Assembly (NCBI GenBank): GCA_963667005.1
Contig: OY762937.1
Span: 2,170,001-2,234,000 of the forward strand
DNA: 64,000 nucleotides
Direction of reading: 5' to 3'
From: G963662605 sp963667005
GTDB lineage: Bacteria; Bacteroidota; Ignavibacteria; Ignavibacteriales; Ignavibacteriaceae
Shown here: one piece after another, positions 45,611 through 55,399 of the stretch
Layout: every line of letters starts with the position of its first letter
Position numbering within the stretch: the stretch's first letter is position 1
Notes under the pieces: model-generated
Seen by the model: only the letters and a program-made list of their open reading frames with translations
What the model was told of the DNA's origin: nothing
The model's database searches: none
Translations under genes and position numbers: made by a program

Positions 45611-46309
45611 ATGTTAGCAAAAAAGTATAAATCCAAAATTGTATCCATTGAAACTCAAAGCACTTCGGTGTATACCATTGGATTTGAGTCGTTATCAAGA
45701 CCGTTTAAGTACCACCCGGGACAATTTTTACATCTCGCACTTGATGATAGTTATGATGGAGCAAGTGAATGGCCTGAATCAAGATGTTTTTCGATGAGGA
45801 GTAATCCGGAAGAGCAGGTTCTTCGCATTACATATTCTGTTCAGGGTGATTTTACAAAGCTTATGGAGCAGCAGTTTGAGGTTGGTAAAGAACTTTGGTT
45901 AAAACTACCATACGGAAATCTTTTTACTCAGCCCCACGGAAAACAAAATACTGTTTTCATTGCCGGGGGAACAGGTGTAACACCTTTCCTATCCCTTTTT
46001 ACACATTCATCTTTTGGTGAATATGAAAACCCAAGAATATACCTTGGGTTTCGTTCTAAAGAGTACAACGTCTACAATGATGAACTTGCTCGCATGATGG
46101 GGCAGAGAGCCAACAAAGACGATGTTCAGGTAGATATTGTGTACGAGAACGAAAGGGGAATTTTGAATATGCAGAATATTTTCGAACAGAATGGGGATGG
46201 TGTGCCGTACTTTATTTCCGGACCGCCTAAAATGATTAAGCTCTTTAAAGAAGTATTGATGAACAATAATGTTCCGTTGGAAAACATTCTAACTGATGAC
46301 TGGGAATAA
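45611..46309 (+). CDS. FNR-like flavin reductase, candidate E3 partner of RfbH
   Basis: The 232-residue protein has the ferredoxin-NADP reductase fold: a FAD-binding part (FKYHPGQFLHLAL and RCFSMRSNPEE) and an NAD(P)-binding part (GGTGVTPFLSL and FISGPPKMIKLFK). Its place directly after the E1 gene marks it as the E3-type reductase of CDP-3,6-dideoxyhexose synthesis. Usual E3 enzymes are about 330 residues and begin with a plant-type [2Fe-2S] domain. That domain and its Cys motif are absent here. A separate ferredoxin or direct transfer to the E1 cluster is required. Confidence 0.85.
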   Translation: MLAKKYKSKIVSIETQSTSVYTIGFESLSRPFKYHPGQFLHLALDDSYDGASEWPESRCFSMRSNPEEQVLRITYSVQGDFTKLMEQQFEVGKELWLKLPYGNLFTQPHGKQNTVFIAGGTGVTPFLSLFTHSSFGEYENPRIYLGFRSKEYNVYNDELARMMGQRANKDDVQVDIVYENERGILNMQNIFEQNGDGVPYFISGPPKMIKLFKEVLMNNNVPLENILTDDWE

Positions 46310-46333
46310 GTCACATGGGATTGCACTAACTTC

Positions 46334-47200
46334 ATGAAAACGGTTTTAATAACAGGTATCAACGGCTTTTTGGGTAGTTCGCTTGCCAGAACACTGAAGG
46401 AAAGTTATCATGTAATAGGCTTGGAGTACTCGCTCAATAATTTGACCAGAATTGCAGATCTGAATTTGCCGGTATATGCATCTGAAAATGGCATTCCAGA
46501 CGAATTGTTTTCAAACAATTCCATTGATATTATTCTCCATACAGCGACTTTTTATGGCAGAAGCAGCGAGTCTGTCGAAAAAATACTTTCAGCCAATATG
46601 CTCATGCCTTTTCAATTGCTCGATAAGGCAGTCTCATCCGGGTGCAGCCTCTTCATTAATACTGATACGGTACTCGACAGGTTCGTTAGTGCGTACGCTC
46701 TTACCAAACGGCACTTTCAGGAATGGCTTTATTTTCGGCAAAGTGAAATTCAAATCATAAACATGCAGTTAGAGCATTTCTACGGCCCCGGAGCATCGGA
46801 TACGAATTTTATCTCAGCAATGATTAGTAGACTGCTCAAAAATGAACCTGTGATAGCTCTAACCAAAGGAGAACAATTACGGGATTTCATTCATGTTGAC
46901 GATGTTGTTTCAGCTTTTATTCGGGTAATGGATAATGCAGGAAATCTTCAGCAGTCGTATTCCAATTTTGAAGTTGCCACCGGTAAATTAATCACCATAC
47001 ACGATATACTCTCGTTTCTGCACTCAGTAACCAAGAGTACTTCAAAATTAGATTTTGGTGCATTGCCTTACCGGGATAATGAAATGATGGTCTCAAATTC
47101 TTCAAACCAGGCGCTTCGTTCTTTAGGGTGGGAACCCAAAATTTCCATAGAGCAGGGCTTAGCGCAAATGGTTAAAATCATTAACTCTGAATTATCATGA
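46334..47200 (+). CDS. SDR epimerase/dehydratase, CDP-abequose/paratose synthase-like
   Basis: The 288-residue extended SDR has the N-terminal motif LITGINGFLGSSLAR, a catalytic YxxxK in SAYALTKRHFQEW, and the block NMQLEHFYGPGASDTNFI that resembles RfbJ/RfbS. Those enzymes reduce the 4-keto group of CDP-3,6-dideoxy-4-hexulose to give CDP-abequose or CDP-paratose. The complete upstream set (RfbF, G, H, E3) supports a terminal reductase here. Which stereoisomer forms cannot be decided by eye, and a tyvelose epimerase is not seen. The stop overlaps the next start by four bases (ATGA). Confidence 0.78.
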   Translation: MKTVLITGINGFLGSSLARTLKESYHVIGLEYSLNNLTRIADLNLPVYASENGIPDELFSNNSIDIILHTATFYGRSSESVEKILSANMLMPFQLLDKAVSSGCSLFINTDTVLDRFVSAYALTKRHFQEWLYFRQSEIQIINMQLEHFYGPGASDTNFISAMISRLLKNEPVIALTKGEQLRDFIHVDDVVSAFIRVMDNAGNLQQSYSNFEVATGKLITIHDILSFLHSVTKSTSKLDFGALPYRDNEMMVSNSSNQALRSLGWEPKISIEQGLAQMVKIINSELS

Positions 47201-48102
47201 AACAAGATATCCCCGTATTATTTATAACGTTTGCAAGGGCAGATTACGCTAGAAAAACTTTCGATGCAATAAAAAAGGCGAAACCGAAATCCCTCTATTT
47301 TTATTCGAACAAAGCGCGAACCGCATACCCTGATGAAGTTGCTGCAAATGAGCAGATTAGAAAATTTACAAATGAAATTGATTGGGAGTGTAACCTCCGT
47401 ACTTTTTTTAGAGAAGAACATGCTGAGGTTTATACTTCACTTTGGGGTGCGATTGACTGGGTGTTTAACAATGAAGAACAGGCAATCGTTCTCGAAGAAG
47501 ATTGCGTACCTTCACTTGCATTTTTTGACTATTGCGAAAAATTGCTTCCTATGTACAAAAACGATCCACGCGTTTGGGTTTTGAGCGGGAATAATATTGT
47601 TGAGGGATACAACCCGAACAACTATGATTACTTTTTTAGTTTCTTCCCATACTTATATGGGTGGGCATCTTGGCGAGATCGCTGGCAAAAAATATACCGA
47701 GACCGATTGCCCTATGAAAAAATCAAAGAGTATAAGCTATTCGATCAAATCTATATACTTCCCAAAGCCGTAAAACAGGCACTAAACTTTACGAAAAATA
47801 TTATTGACACTCCGGCTTGGGATTACCGCTTCCAAATGACGATGAAGTGCCATGGCGGTCTGGGTGTTATTCCACGTGTTAATCTTGTCTCCAATATCGG
47901 ATTATCCGGGGTGCATAATAAAAGTAAAGGCAGCATCTTCCATAATAGGACTCTGCCGGATTTTGAAGAGTATCCTATAGATACACCGCCGCCGTTTGTC
48001 GTAGCTGACTTTGGTTACACAAAACAATTTTTCGATGTGTATTATCTGCGTAAAAGAAAATTCCTGTATCGATTGAAACGAAAAGTCACAAATTCACTTT
48101 AA
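47197..48102 (+). CDS. Glycosyltransferase, GT2-like sugar-nucleotide transferase fold
   Basis: The 301-residue protein has the GT-A beginning DIPVLFITFARADYARKTFDAI and the acidic sugar-nucleotide motif VLEEDCVPS near residue 110. PYLYGWASWRDRWQ is also typical of a glycosyltransferase-2-like family found in polysaccharide gene sets. It lacks membrane helices and probably acts at the cytoplasmic face. It is translationally coupled to the dideoxyhexose synthase gene, so it might transfer that sugar, which is inference only. Confidence 0.8.
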   Translation: MKQDIPVLFITFARADYARKTFDAIKKAKPKSLYFYSNKARTAYPDEVAANEQIRKFTNEIDWECNLRTFFREEHAEVYTSLWGAIDWVFNNEEQAIVLEEDCVPSLAFFDYCEKLLPMYKNDPRVWVLSGNNIVEGYNPNNYDYFFSFFPYLYGWASWRDRWQKIYRDRLPYEKIKEYKLFDQIYILPKAVKQALNFTKNIIDTPAWDYRFQMTMKCHGGLGVIPRVNLVSNIGLSGVHNKSKGSIFHNRTLPDFEEYPIDTPPPFVVADFGYTKQFFDVYYLRKRKFLYRLKRKVTNSL

Positions 48103-48119
48103 TTCTCTTTTTGCGATCC

Positions 48120-49148
48120 ATGAAAAAAAGCTTTAAAAATTTAATTCCAACTCCTTTATATACCGTTGCGCGGACTTCATACATCTTTATTAAAAAGTTA
48201 AAGATACGGCAGTACTTTAAAAAGACCTATTCTTTGGATATGAAGCGGTATCTTACATATTCAAGGACAATGGGGTTAGATACCAGTGATAAAATGATTG
48301 CTTCCATTGTACTTCAATATCATGTTATTGAAAAAGGTCTGACTATGCCCGATAGCAGGTTGGGATTTGGCAAAGAAAGAATAATCGCGCTTTGTAAATC
48401 TTGCCTTGAATATGTTCATGCGTATGGTAGTGATGATATGCAGCTTCGCCATGCAATTGGGGTGATACTGGAGTATGAAGATTTTCACAAGTCAAACAAC
48501 TTTAGCTTATCTGAAGAAGTTCAAATTGCCATCGGTAAGATAAAATCGCTTACCACAACAGGACTGGAAAAGACAGAACAAAAAACCGTATCGGACCTAA
48601 GTTATTTTCAGTTTGTTAATAGCCCATTCCCAGAGTTTGCTGCCTCACGGTTCAGTGTTCGAAACTATTCTGATGTTGATATTCCTTTGACTGCGATTCA
48701 GTCTGCATTAGAATTGGCCAGAAATACTCCTTCGGCTTGTAACAGGCAATGTTGGCGTACGTATGTTTTTGATGACAAGAAAAAAATGTTCGATATTTTA
48801 GAAGCTCAAGGTGGAAATAGGGGATTTGGGCATCTTGCTAATAAACTTATAGTTATTGCCGGAGAGATCGGAGCATTTAGTTACACGAATGAGCGGAATC
48901 AAGTATTCATCGACGGCGGTATATACGCCATGAATTTACTGTATGCACTTCATTATCAAAAAATTGCCACGTGTATTATGAATTGCAGTTTTGATTATGA
49001 TAAAGAACAGCGTATTAAAGCAATGTGTGGAGTTAAGGAATCAGAAGTTCTTATTGCTATGATTGCGTGTGGATATCCGGTTCAGGAATTTAAAATTGCA
49101 AACTCGCCGCGTTATCCTATTTCGAAAACCAACTCTCCATCCTTTTAA
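48120..49148 (+). CDS. Nitroreductase family protein in polysaccharide locus
   Basis: The ATG at 48120 is preferred over an in-frame TTG nine bases upstream. The C-terminal half (about 175-320) has the flavin nitroreductase fold, with SRFSVRNYSDVDIPL, ARNTPSACNRQCWRTYVF and GIYAMNLLYALHYQKI. The N-terminal part (residues 1-170) is an extra helical region. Proteins of this arrangement recur beside polysaccharide pyruvyltransferases, as here. What redox step it performs on a glycan or lipid precursor is not known. Confidence 0.82.
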   Translation: MKKSFKNLIPTPLYTVARTSYIFIKKLKIRQYFKKTYSLDMKRYLTYSRTMGLDTSDKMIASIVLQYHVIEKGLTMPDSRLGFGKERIIALCKSCLEYVHAYGSDDMQLRHAIGVILEYEDFHKSNNFSLSEEVQIAIGKIKSLTTTGLEKTEQKTVSDLSYFQFVNSPFPEFAASRFSVRNYSDVDIPLTAIQSALELARNTPSACNRQCWRTYVFDDKKKMFDILEAQGGNRGFGHLANKLIVIAGEIGAFSYTNERNQVFIDGGIYAMNLLYALHYQKIATCIMNCSFDYDKEQRIKAMCGVKESEVLIAMIACGYPVQEFKIANSPRYPISKTNSPSF

Positions 49149-49159
49149 TAGAGATTGTT

Positions 49160-50392
49160 ATGAAGATCGGTATTCTTACATATCATGCCGCGTACAATTT
49201 CGGAGCAAATCTTCAGGCTCTATCTACCTTCAGCTATTTGAAGGATGCTGGTCATGAACCAATCGTGATTGACTTTTCACCTAAAGAATTAGAAGAGGCT
49301 TTTGATCGTTCTGTGCCGTTAGCTCAGGCGAACGCACACAAACAGTTCTTGCAATCACACTTTATTATAACCGGCCGCTGCAGAAATGCTGCCGAGGTGG
49401 CTTCAGAAATTCAAAAAAATCAAATTGATGCTGTTATTATTGGGAGTGATGCCGTGGTGCAGCACTATCCTTTCTTTGCACGCCTGAGCATTAATCCTTC
49501 GAAGAAAACCTTACTCTCGTTTAAAATTGAACCTGTAAAGTATGAAACAAATTTCCCTAATCCCTTTTGGGGAGAATTTATGGGGTATTTGAAGAAGAGA
49601 ATTAAAGTTGCCATGATGTCTGTTTCCTGTCAAAATACTGACTTTAAAATGATCACCGGACGGGAAAAAGATGAGATTTATGATATGGTACGAAACATGA
49701 GTTACATCTCAGTGCGTGACAAACGTACGCGTGAGTTGTTCAAGAGTGTTTCAAAAGGTGCAATTTTCCCATCCGTTACTCCGGATCCTGTATTTGCGTT
49801 TAATAACAACGTTAAGCAAATGCCGAGTAAAGCTGATATTATGCAGAGATTCGGTCTACCGGATCGATATTTTCTATTAAGCTTCAATTCATCTAGAACA
49901 GTTTCTCGCCAGTGGGTTTCTTCTTTTGAACAACTTACTAAAAGGGAAGGATATGCCTGTGCTGCATTAGCCATGCCAGGCGGAGTGAAATTTGCGAATG
50001 ATCTGCCTCATCAATTGGATGTACCATTGGATCCTCTCGACTGGTATTGTCTAATTAAATATTCCTCCGGCTATATCGGAGAAAAAATGCATCCAATCAT
50101 TGTATCCCTGCATAATAATGTACCATTTTTCTGTTTTGACCATTACGGGATATTGCGAGGTAAAATTTTCCTAAATCAAAAGGCCAGTAAAATTCATCAT
50201 ATCCTCAACGAGGCAAATCTGTTGGAGAATCGTATGCAGATAGCCCGTAAAATGACGTATAAAGAGCCTGCTCCAGAGGATATACTTTATAGGTTGATAC
50301 ATTTTGATAGCGAGTCGTGTTCCGAATTCTCTCAGAAAATGCTTTATAGCTATAAAGTAATGATGAAGACCATATTGGGGGCGCTGAAATAA
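49160..50392 (+). CDS. Polysaccharide pyruvyltransferase family protein
   Basis: The 410-residue protein begins MKIGILTYHAAYNFGANLQAL, which is the characteristic start of the family, and carries DAVIIGSDAVVQH, SVRDKRTRELF and a late GYIGEKMHPIIVSL block. Such enzymes transfer pyruvate from phosphoenolpyruvate to form ketal groups on hexoses in surface polymers. The start lies 11 bp after the nitroreductase stop. No signal peptide is seen. The acceptor sugar cannot be predicted. Confidence 0.86.
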   Translation: MKIGILTYHAAYNFGANLQALSTFSYLKDAGHEPIVIDFSPKELEEAFDRSVPLAQANAHKQFLQSHFIITGRCRNAAEVASEIQKNQIDAVIIGSDAVVQHYPFFARLSINPSKKTLLSFKIEPVKYETNFPNPFWGEFMGYLKKRIKVAMMSVSCQNTDFKMITGREKDEIYDMVRNMSYISVRDKRTRELFKSVSKGAIFPSVTPDPVFAFNNNVKQMPSKADIMQRFGLPDRYFLLSFNSSRTVSRQWVSSFEQLTKREGYACAALAMPGGVKFANDLPHQLDVPLDPLDWYCLIKYSSGYIGEKMHPIIVSLHNNVPFFCFDHYGILRGKIFLNQKASKIHHILNEANLLENRMQIARKMTYKEPAPEDILYRLIHFDSESCSEFSQKMLYSYKVMMKTILGALK

Positions 50393-50538
50393 CAGGCAAT
50401 TTTCTTATTGTTATTTGTTCTTTAATCTTACTACATCAAATAAGAGTTTCACTTGTGGTCGTAATATATAAAGCCGGAGGTGAATGCATCAAATAAGTTT
50501 TAATAAAATCACAACACAGTGTTCGCAGAGTTTTGATT

Positions 50539-51225
50539 ATGGCATTGCGTAAGTATATTCTTAAATCCATTAAGGTAATATTCCGGAAATTGGGTTATGA
50601 ATTGACTCGTCCACTTAGTTATCAGTATGGTGGAATTGAACCCAGACCGGACGGTGGTGAACGGGATAGAGAAGGGTATGACAAAGTTTGGAGTGATGAT
50701 GCTTTCGTTGTTGAATATAGCGAAATGCATTCAGTCCTTTATACTCAAATTGTTGATTTTGTTAAAGCGCATGGACTTATCAAAGGCATCAAATCAGTTG
50801 CAGATATCGGATGCGGTCCCGGTAATTTGCTATACATGCTTTCGCAACAATGGCCGGATATTAAATATTTTGGATCTGATTTTTCAAGCGCTGCCGTCGC
50901 TACGGCTAAACGAAAAGTTCCTACGGCGGAGTTTGAAACATATGATGTTTACGATCAGCTTGGCAAGTCATTCGATTTAGTGTTCTGCTGTGAAACTCTT
51001 GAACATTTGCTTTACCCGGATAAAGCTCTCGCTAATATTTTGCAAATTGCTAAAATAACATGTGTTTTGACTGTGCCGGATGGTCGTGTCGATTCGTATC
51101 CCGGACACATAAATTTCTGGAGTGAAGACAGCTGGAAGATATTTTTAGAACCGCACAAGGCCAATTGGGAAATACAAACATATCGTATACCCACTGGTTT
51201 GGCTGCTATCTTAAAGAAGCGGTAG
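50539..51225 (+). CDS. Class I SAM-dependent methyltransferase
   Basis: The ATG at 50539 is preferred over an upstream in-frame TTG. The 228-residue protein has motif I VADIGCGPGNLLYML (about residues 95-109) followed by FGSDFSSAAVATAKR. FDLVFCCETLEHLLYP and TVPDGRVDSYPGHINFW are the later motifs. The family includes sugar O-methyltransferases, and in this neighbourhood methylation of a glycan residue is plausible. A 146-bp spacer without a gene precedes it. Confidence 0.82.
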   Translation: MALRKYILKSIKVIFRKLGYELTRPLSYQYGGIEPRPDGGERDREGYDKVWSDDAFVVEYSEMHSVLYTQIVDFVKAHGLIKGIKSVADIGCGPGNLLYMLSQQWPDIKYFGSDFSSAAVATAKRKVPTAEFETYDVYDQLGKSFDLVFCCETLEHLLYPDKALANILQIAKITCVLTVPDGRVDSYPGHINFWSEDSWKIFLEPHKANWEIQTYRIPTGLAAILKKR

Positions 51226-51328
51226 CCTGATAATCCCCGGTTATCCTGTGGGATACACATATAATTGTTTACAAACTCTTCGAAATCAAAAGATTCTATC
51301 ATGCTTGATTGAGAAGTAAAGGACGTTT

Positions 51329-52369
51329 ATGGTGCTCTATATTCCTCAAAATATTGATCCTTTTAATACTCACCTGAAAAATTTGGTTGAAGCCTATAGG
51401 GAAAAAGGGGTCACCGTTGTCGTTGGGTATTTAGCCTTTGAAGACGAACAATTTATTCCGGATGTCTTTCATGTCCATTTTTTAGAAGGATTATTGAAGC
51501 ATATCAACTACAATGTTGACTTGTTATTTTCAAAACTGGATATGTATAAGCAGCATGGGGCGAAATTTATCTATACCGCGCACGATTCAAGGCCGCATGG
51601 CGCTGTAACGGCAATTGATTTTCCGTCGGTATTTCAGAAGTACTTAACGTATGTAGATTTAGTTGTGCATCACGGGAAAGCCTCTGTTAATATAATGAAC
51701 GAAGTGTATCCTGTTCTTCAGGATAAGCGTCATATCGTTTGTCATCACGGCGATTACCTGAAAGATATGAAGGAATTTTCCGAGACTCAGTCGGAAGCCA
51801 GAAAAAAGTTGGGGCTTCCGTTGCATGGCAAAATAATATTTGTATTTGGGCAACTACAGTATAAAAATACCTCGTTCGCTGAAGAAGTGTATAGAAAAGT
51901 ACGGGAGAAAGACAAAAATGCTGTCCTATTATATGCAGGTGTGTCACCAATTTTTCCGTTTAATAAAATAAACAAAGTATACTACGCAATTAACAACTCA
52001 ATATTTAATCTCTTTCGAAGAAAGATTCTTAAAATCCATAAAAGGTTTTCTCAATATGAAACCTATTTATTGTTTATTGCGGCCGATGTTGTCTTTTTAC
52101 CTCATAAATGGGGATTGACCTCAGGCCTTATCGCCATGTCTGCTACACTGGGCAGACCGTTTGTATATCCGCAAATTGGAGTATTTGGAGAGCAGGCGGA
52201 GCATTGTTTCGCAGAGAAATATACTTGTAATGATTCTACTGAAGCCTCGGCTGCCATCATTAAGATATTAGCCTCGGGAATTAAGTCTTTTTCAAATGAA
52301 AAATGGCTACAAAACAATGATTGGGTGCGGCATGTAGAAAAAATCCTGGAAAATATTCAAAAATCTTAA
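51329..52369 (+). CDS. Glycosyltransferase (GT-B, GT4-like)
   Basis: The 346-residue protein starts at an ATG preceded by AAAGGA. It has the bilobed pattern of GT-B enzymes: an N-terminal acceptor lobe (PQNIDPFNTHLKNLVEAYR, IYTAHDSRPHG) and a C-terminal lobe beginning GKIIFVFGQLQYKNTSF. The usual C-terminal E-x7-E motif region is diverged (FLPHKWGLTSGLIAMSATLG). It is a diverged member, so the sugar and linkage are open. The following 170-bp spacer shows no gene. Confidence 0.75.
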   Translation: MVLYIPQNIDPFNTHLKNLVEAYREKGVTVVVGYLAFEDEQFIPDVFHVHFLEGLLKHINYNVDLLFSKLDMYKQHGAKFIYTAHDSRPHGAVTAIDFPSVFQKYLTYVDLVVHHGKASVNIMNEVYPVLQDKRHIVCHHGDYLKDMKEFSETQSEARKKLGLPLHGKIIFVFGQLQYKNTSFAEEVYRKVREKDKNAVLLYAGVSPIFPFNKINKVYYAINNSIFNLFRRKILKIHKRFSQYETYLLFIAADVVFLPHKWGLTSGLIAMSATLGRPFVYPQIGVFGEQAEHCFAEKYTCNDSTEASAAIIKILASGIKSFSNEKWLQNNDWVRHVEKILENIQKS

Positions 52370-52542
52370 CCGGAAGCTGGAAAATTTTCCCTTGCATGAA
52401 TAGCAATTATTAAATATATTTAATCGTAAGTTTCTCCAGTTCTTCAGATACCACTTTTCTTACTCCTCGACCAATTACTCGAATTTACATTAAACTTACA
52501 TAAACTATATATTTATTAAGTTTATTTTTGGGGAGATAAGAG

Positions 52543-53502
52543 ATGATTACTATTGTAATCCCTACTTATCGTTCGGCAGAAAATATTCCTGTTTTAATTG
52601 AAAGAATCTGTGGTGTACTCTCTCAACGGAACACCTCATATGAGATTATTGTCGTAAATGATAACAGTCCAGATAACACACTCGACAGATTGAAAAAGAT
52701 AGCTGCTTATTTGCCTCAGCTAAAAGTTATCAGTTTTGCCCGTAATTTTGGGCAGCAAATTGCTACAAGTGCCGGATTAAAATATGCTTCAGGTGATGCT
52801 GTTATTATTATGGACGATGACCTGCAGGACCCTCCGGAATTTTTACCTACATTACTTACAAAGTGGGAAGAGGGTTATGATATTGTATATGCAATCCGGA
52901 CTAAAAGAAAAGAAAATATCATAAAACGATGCGGCTACAAATTATACTACAAATTGCTCGCGGCACTCAGTGATATTGATATCCCATGTGATAGTGGTGA
53001 TTTTTGTCTTATGAGCAGAAAAGTTGTTGATATAATTAAAACCATGCGTGAAAGAGACCGGTTTATCAGGGGTCTTAGAGCCTGGGTGGGATTTCGGCAA
53101 ATCGGTATTGAATGTGAAAGATGTAGAAGATTTAGCGGCAAGCCGGCGTATAATTTTCATAAAATAGTTAAGCTTTCTCTTGATGGCATTTTAGCCTTAT
53201 CAAACAAACCCCTCAGAATTACAACCTGGTTGGGATTTATTTTTTCAATGTTTTCTTTATTGGGCATTATCATTACCGTCATGCAAAAAATTGCAACGTA
53301 TCTCTTTCCTGATAATGCTTTAGCTGTTTGGCCGGGATTCAGTTCCATTCTTCTATCTATTTTGTTGATCGGAGGTGTGCAGTTAATTTGCCTTGGTATT
53401 ATCGGGGAATACATTGGTAGAATTTTTAATGAAGTAAAAGATAGACCATTATTTATTGTGAGTGAAACTATAGGTATACAAGTATCCGAGAAGTTGGGAT
53501 GA
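52543..53502 (+). CDS. GT2 glycosyltransferase, polyprenol-phosphate type (DPM1/GtrB/ArnC-like)
   Basis: A GGGGAG site precedes the ATG. The 319-residue protein has the GT2 catalytic part (VIPTYRSAENIPVL, FARNFGQQIATSAGLKYA, IIMDDDLQDPPE) and two C-terminal membrane helices (about 225-245 and 262-285). This architecture builds polyprenyl-phosphate-linked hexoses as donors for extracytoplasmic GT-C transferases. The next gene encodes such a GT-C-like membrane protein, so the two probably form a donor-transferase pair. Confidence 0.9.
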   Translation: MITIVIPTYRSAENIPVLIERICGVLSQRNTSYEIIVVNDNSPDNTLDRLKKIAAYLPQLKVISFARNFGQQIATSAGLKYASGDAVIIMDDDLQDPPEFLPTLLTKWEEGYDIVYAIRTKRKENIIKRCGYKLYYKLLAALSDIDIPCDSGDFCLMSRKVVDIIKTMRERDRFIRGLRAWVGFRQIGIECERCRRFSGKPAYNFHKIVKLSLDGILALSNKPLRITTWLGFIFSMFSLLGIIITVMQKIATYLFPDNALAVWPGFSSILLSILLIGGVQLICLGIIGEYIGRIFNEVKDRPLFIVSETIGIQVSEKLG

Positions 53503-53596
53503 GCATGCGTGGGACTATGTGCTGGAAGCTTATTTTATTAGGCTAAGTAATTAAAGTCACGTAGTTTTATTTTTTATCAGGGTAGAGGTTATCGGT

Positions 53597-55231
53597 ATGA
53601 ATAAATCTTATTATCCGATTTTGTTCATTTCCTTTGTTTTGGGCTACTTTTTCTTATACGGCTTTTACGGTTACAATGATGCCGATGAAGGCTACAATCT
53701 TGCTTTAGCCTGGAGAATTTTTTGTGGTGAGATACCGTATAAAGACTTCATGTCGATACGGCCGCCTCTTACACCGATATTGCATGCATTACCGCTGTTT
53801 ATAATTCCCGAACAATATCAAATACTATTTGAACGTGTTTTGGCATATGTCTTATTTGCCTCAACTTCATTGTTCTGTGCTTTGACGTTGGATACTCTTT
53901 TTGATTTCAAAAAATATTCACTTGATCCGTATTTATTTGCAACTGTAGGGTTCGTCTTTTCTGTTAATCATTTTCCCCCGATGGCCTGGTATACCGTAGA
54001 TGGCCTGTTTTTTGCTGCATTAGGAACTTACTTACTGACAAGGTTTCCCAAAGTTTCCGGTGTTATATTTGGTATACTGGCCTTATTTCTGTCGGCGCTA
54101 ACTAAACAGCCATTTTATCTTATGCCGGTTGCCGGCTGCATATATGTCTGGCTTTTGTATAAAGACAAAAAACTGCTTTCCATTGCGCTCGTGAGCACTT
54201 TTGCATTCTTCTCGTTATTTTTTATACTATTATATGTCAAAGGAGCTCTGTTAGGTTTTCTTGCGCAGACCTCCGAAAGTTTAAAAATTAAAGATTTGCT
54301 ATCGGCGGGAATTTTAAGTTATATCCGGTATAGCTCAATTATTATTGTGGTCCCTATAGCTTTTTGGGTGTTACTCAAAAGACTTTCAAGAACCGGCAGG
54401 GGCGAGTGGCTCATTCAATTAGCGCCATTTTTTCTAATCTCGTTTATATTAGCATACCCTCTTTCAAAATTCGTATACTCGGTTTATATAAAAAAGACAG
54501 TATACAATTCTATGGTAAGTCACGGATATGCAGATTCGGTAGGCATTGTTTTATTTCTTATAACCGTATTTGTAATCCTTACACAAGGTGTATGGGGTAA
54601 AAAATGGTTCGGTTTATGTTTTCTTGTATTCATATCCTGGTGTGCCAGCATTAGCTGGGGGCACAAGAGGCCGGATCTTTTTAGTACACCATTGCTATTT
54701 GGATTCTTTGTGGCTTCTTATCACTATTTTGAGGTCAAACGGTTAAAACTATTAGTACTCTATACGTTACTGGCTGGTACAATTACTTATTGTATTGCGT
54801 ATCAAAAACCATATTGCAACCCGCCGCGATGGTATCTTACATATGAGATTTCTGACATATTCCCCAAATTAAACAAAATCAAAGTGGGATATGAGACTCA
54901 TGAAAAATATCACGAATTAAAATATTTAATCGACAAATATGGCAGTAATTTTAAAACAATGCCGGGAATGCCACTTGCAAATTATTTATCCAATACCAAG
55001 TCACCGATTATTTTGGATTGGGTGAGTAATGGTGAAACAAACAATAAAAACGAATGCATTCTTCAGGTATTCCGAATTAAAAAGCCATATGTTTTTTTGG
55101 AAAAAAGGCCTCAAGTTGTTACTATTTCGCGTACCGGGAACTTTCTGACCTCTACGATCGCAGATTATATTAAAAACAATATACCCAAGATTGACAGCAC
55201 GAAATATTTTGATGTGTATCGAATATTATAA
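53597..55231 (+). CDS. Multi-spanning GT-C glycosyltransferase (PMT/ArnT-like)
   Basis: The 544-residue membrane protein has about ten or more predicted helices in its first 400 residues and a soluble C-terminal part. The first extracytoplasmic loop holds NDADEGYNLALAWRI followed by PYKDFMSIRPPLTP, a DxE-like acidic motif of GT-C enzymes that use polyprenyl-phosphate sugars. It follows the GT2 polyprenol enzyme by 94 bp. A role in decorating the polymer or lipid carrier in the periplasm is likely; the exact sugar is unknown. Confidence 0.8.
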   Translation: MNKSYYPILFISFVLGYFFLYGFYGYNDADEGYNLALAWRIFCGEIPYKDFMSIRPPLTPILHALPLFIIPEQYQILFERVLAYVLFASTSLFCALTLDTLFDFKKYSLDPYLFATVGFVFSVNHFPPMAWYTVDGLFFAALGTYLLTRFPKVSGVIFGILALFLSALTKQPFYLMPVAGCIYVWLLYKDKKLLSIALVSTFAFFSLFFILLYVKGALLGFLAQTSESLKIKDLLSAGILSYIRYSSIIIVVPIAFWVLLKRLSRTGRGEWLIQLAPFFLISFILAYPLSKFVYSVYIKKTVYNSMVSHGYADSVGIVLFLITVFVILTQGVWGKKWFGLCFLVFISWCASISWGHKRPDLFSTPLLFGFFVASYHYFEVKRLKLLVLYTLLAGTITYCIAYQKPYCNPPRWYLTYEISDIFPKLNKIKVGYETHEKYHELKYLIDKYGSNFKTMPGMPLANYLSNTKSPIILDWVSNGETNNKNECILQVFRIKKPYVFLEKRPQVVTISRTGNFLTSTIADYIKNNIPKIDSTKYFDVYRIL

Positions 55232-55399
55232 ATAGCTGACATCACGCAAACAGTCGTTTGCACATAGTTTTGAATGCAGGATATCAAATAACGTTGAAAC
55301 GGCCTTCATATTGTTCAACGTAATTTCGCTATACTCCTCGTGTCTGAATAAACAGGCATCAGATCTAATTGTACCACTAAATCTTTAACATCAACGGCA

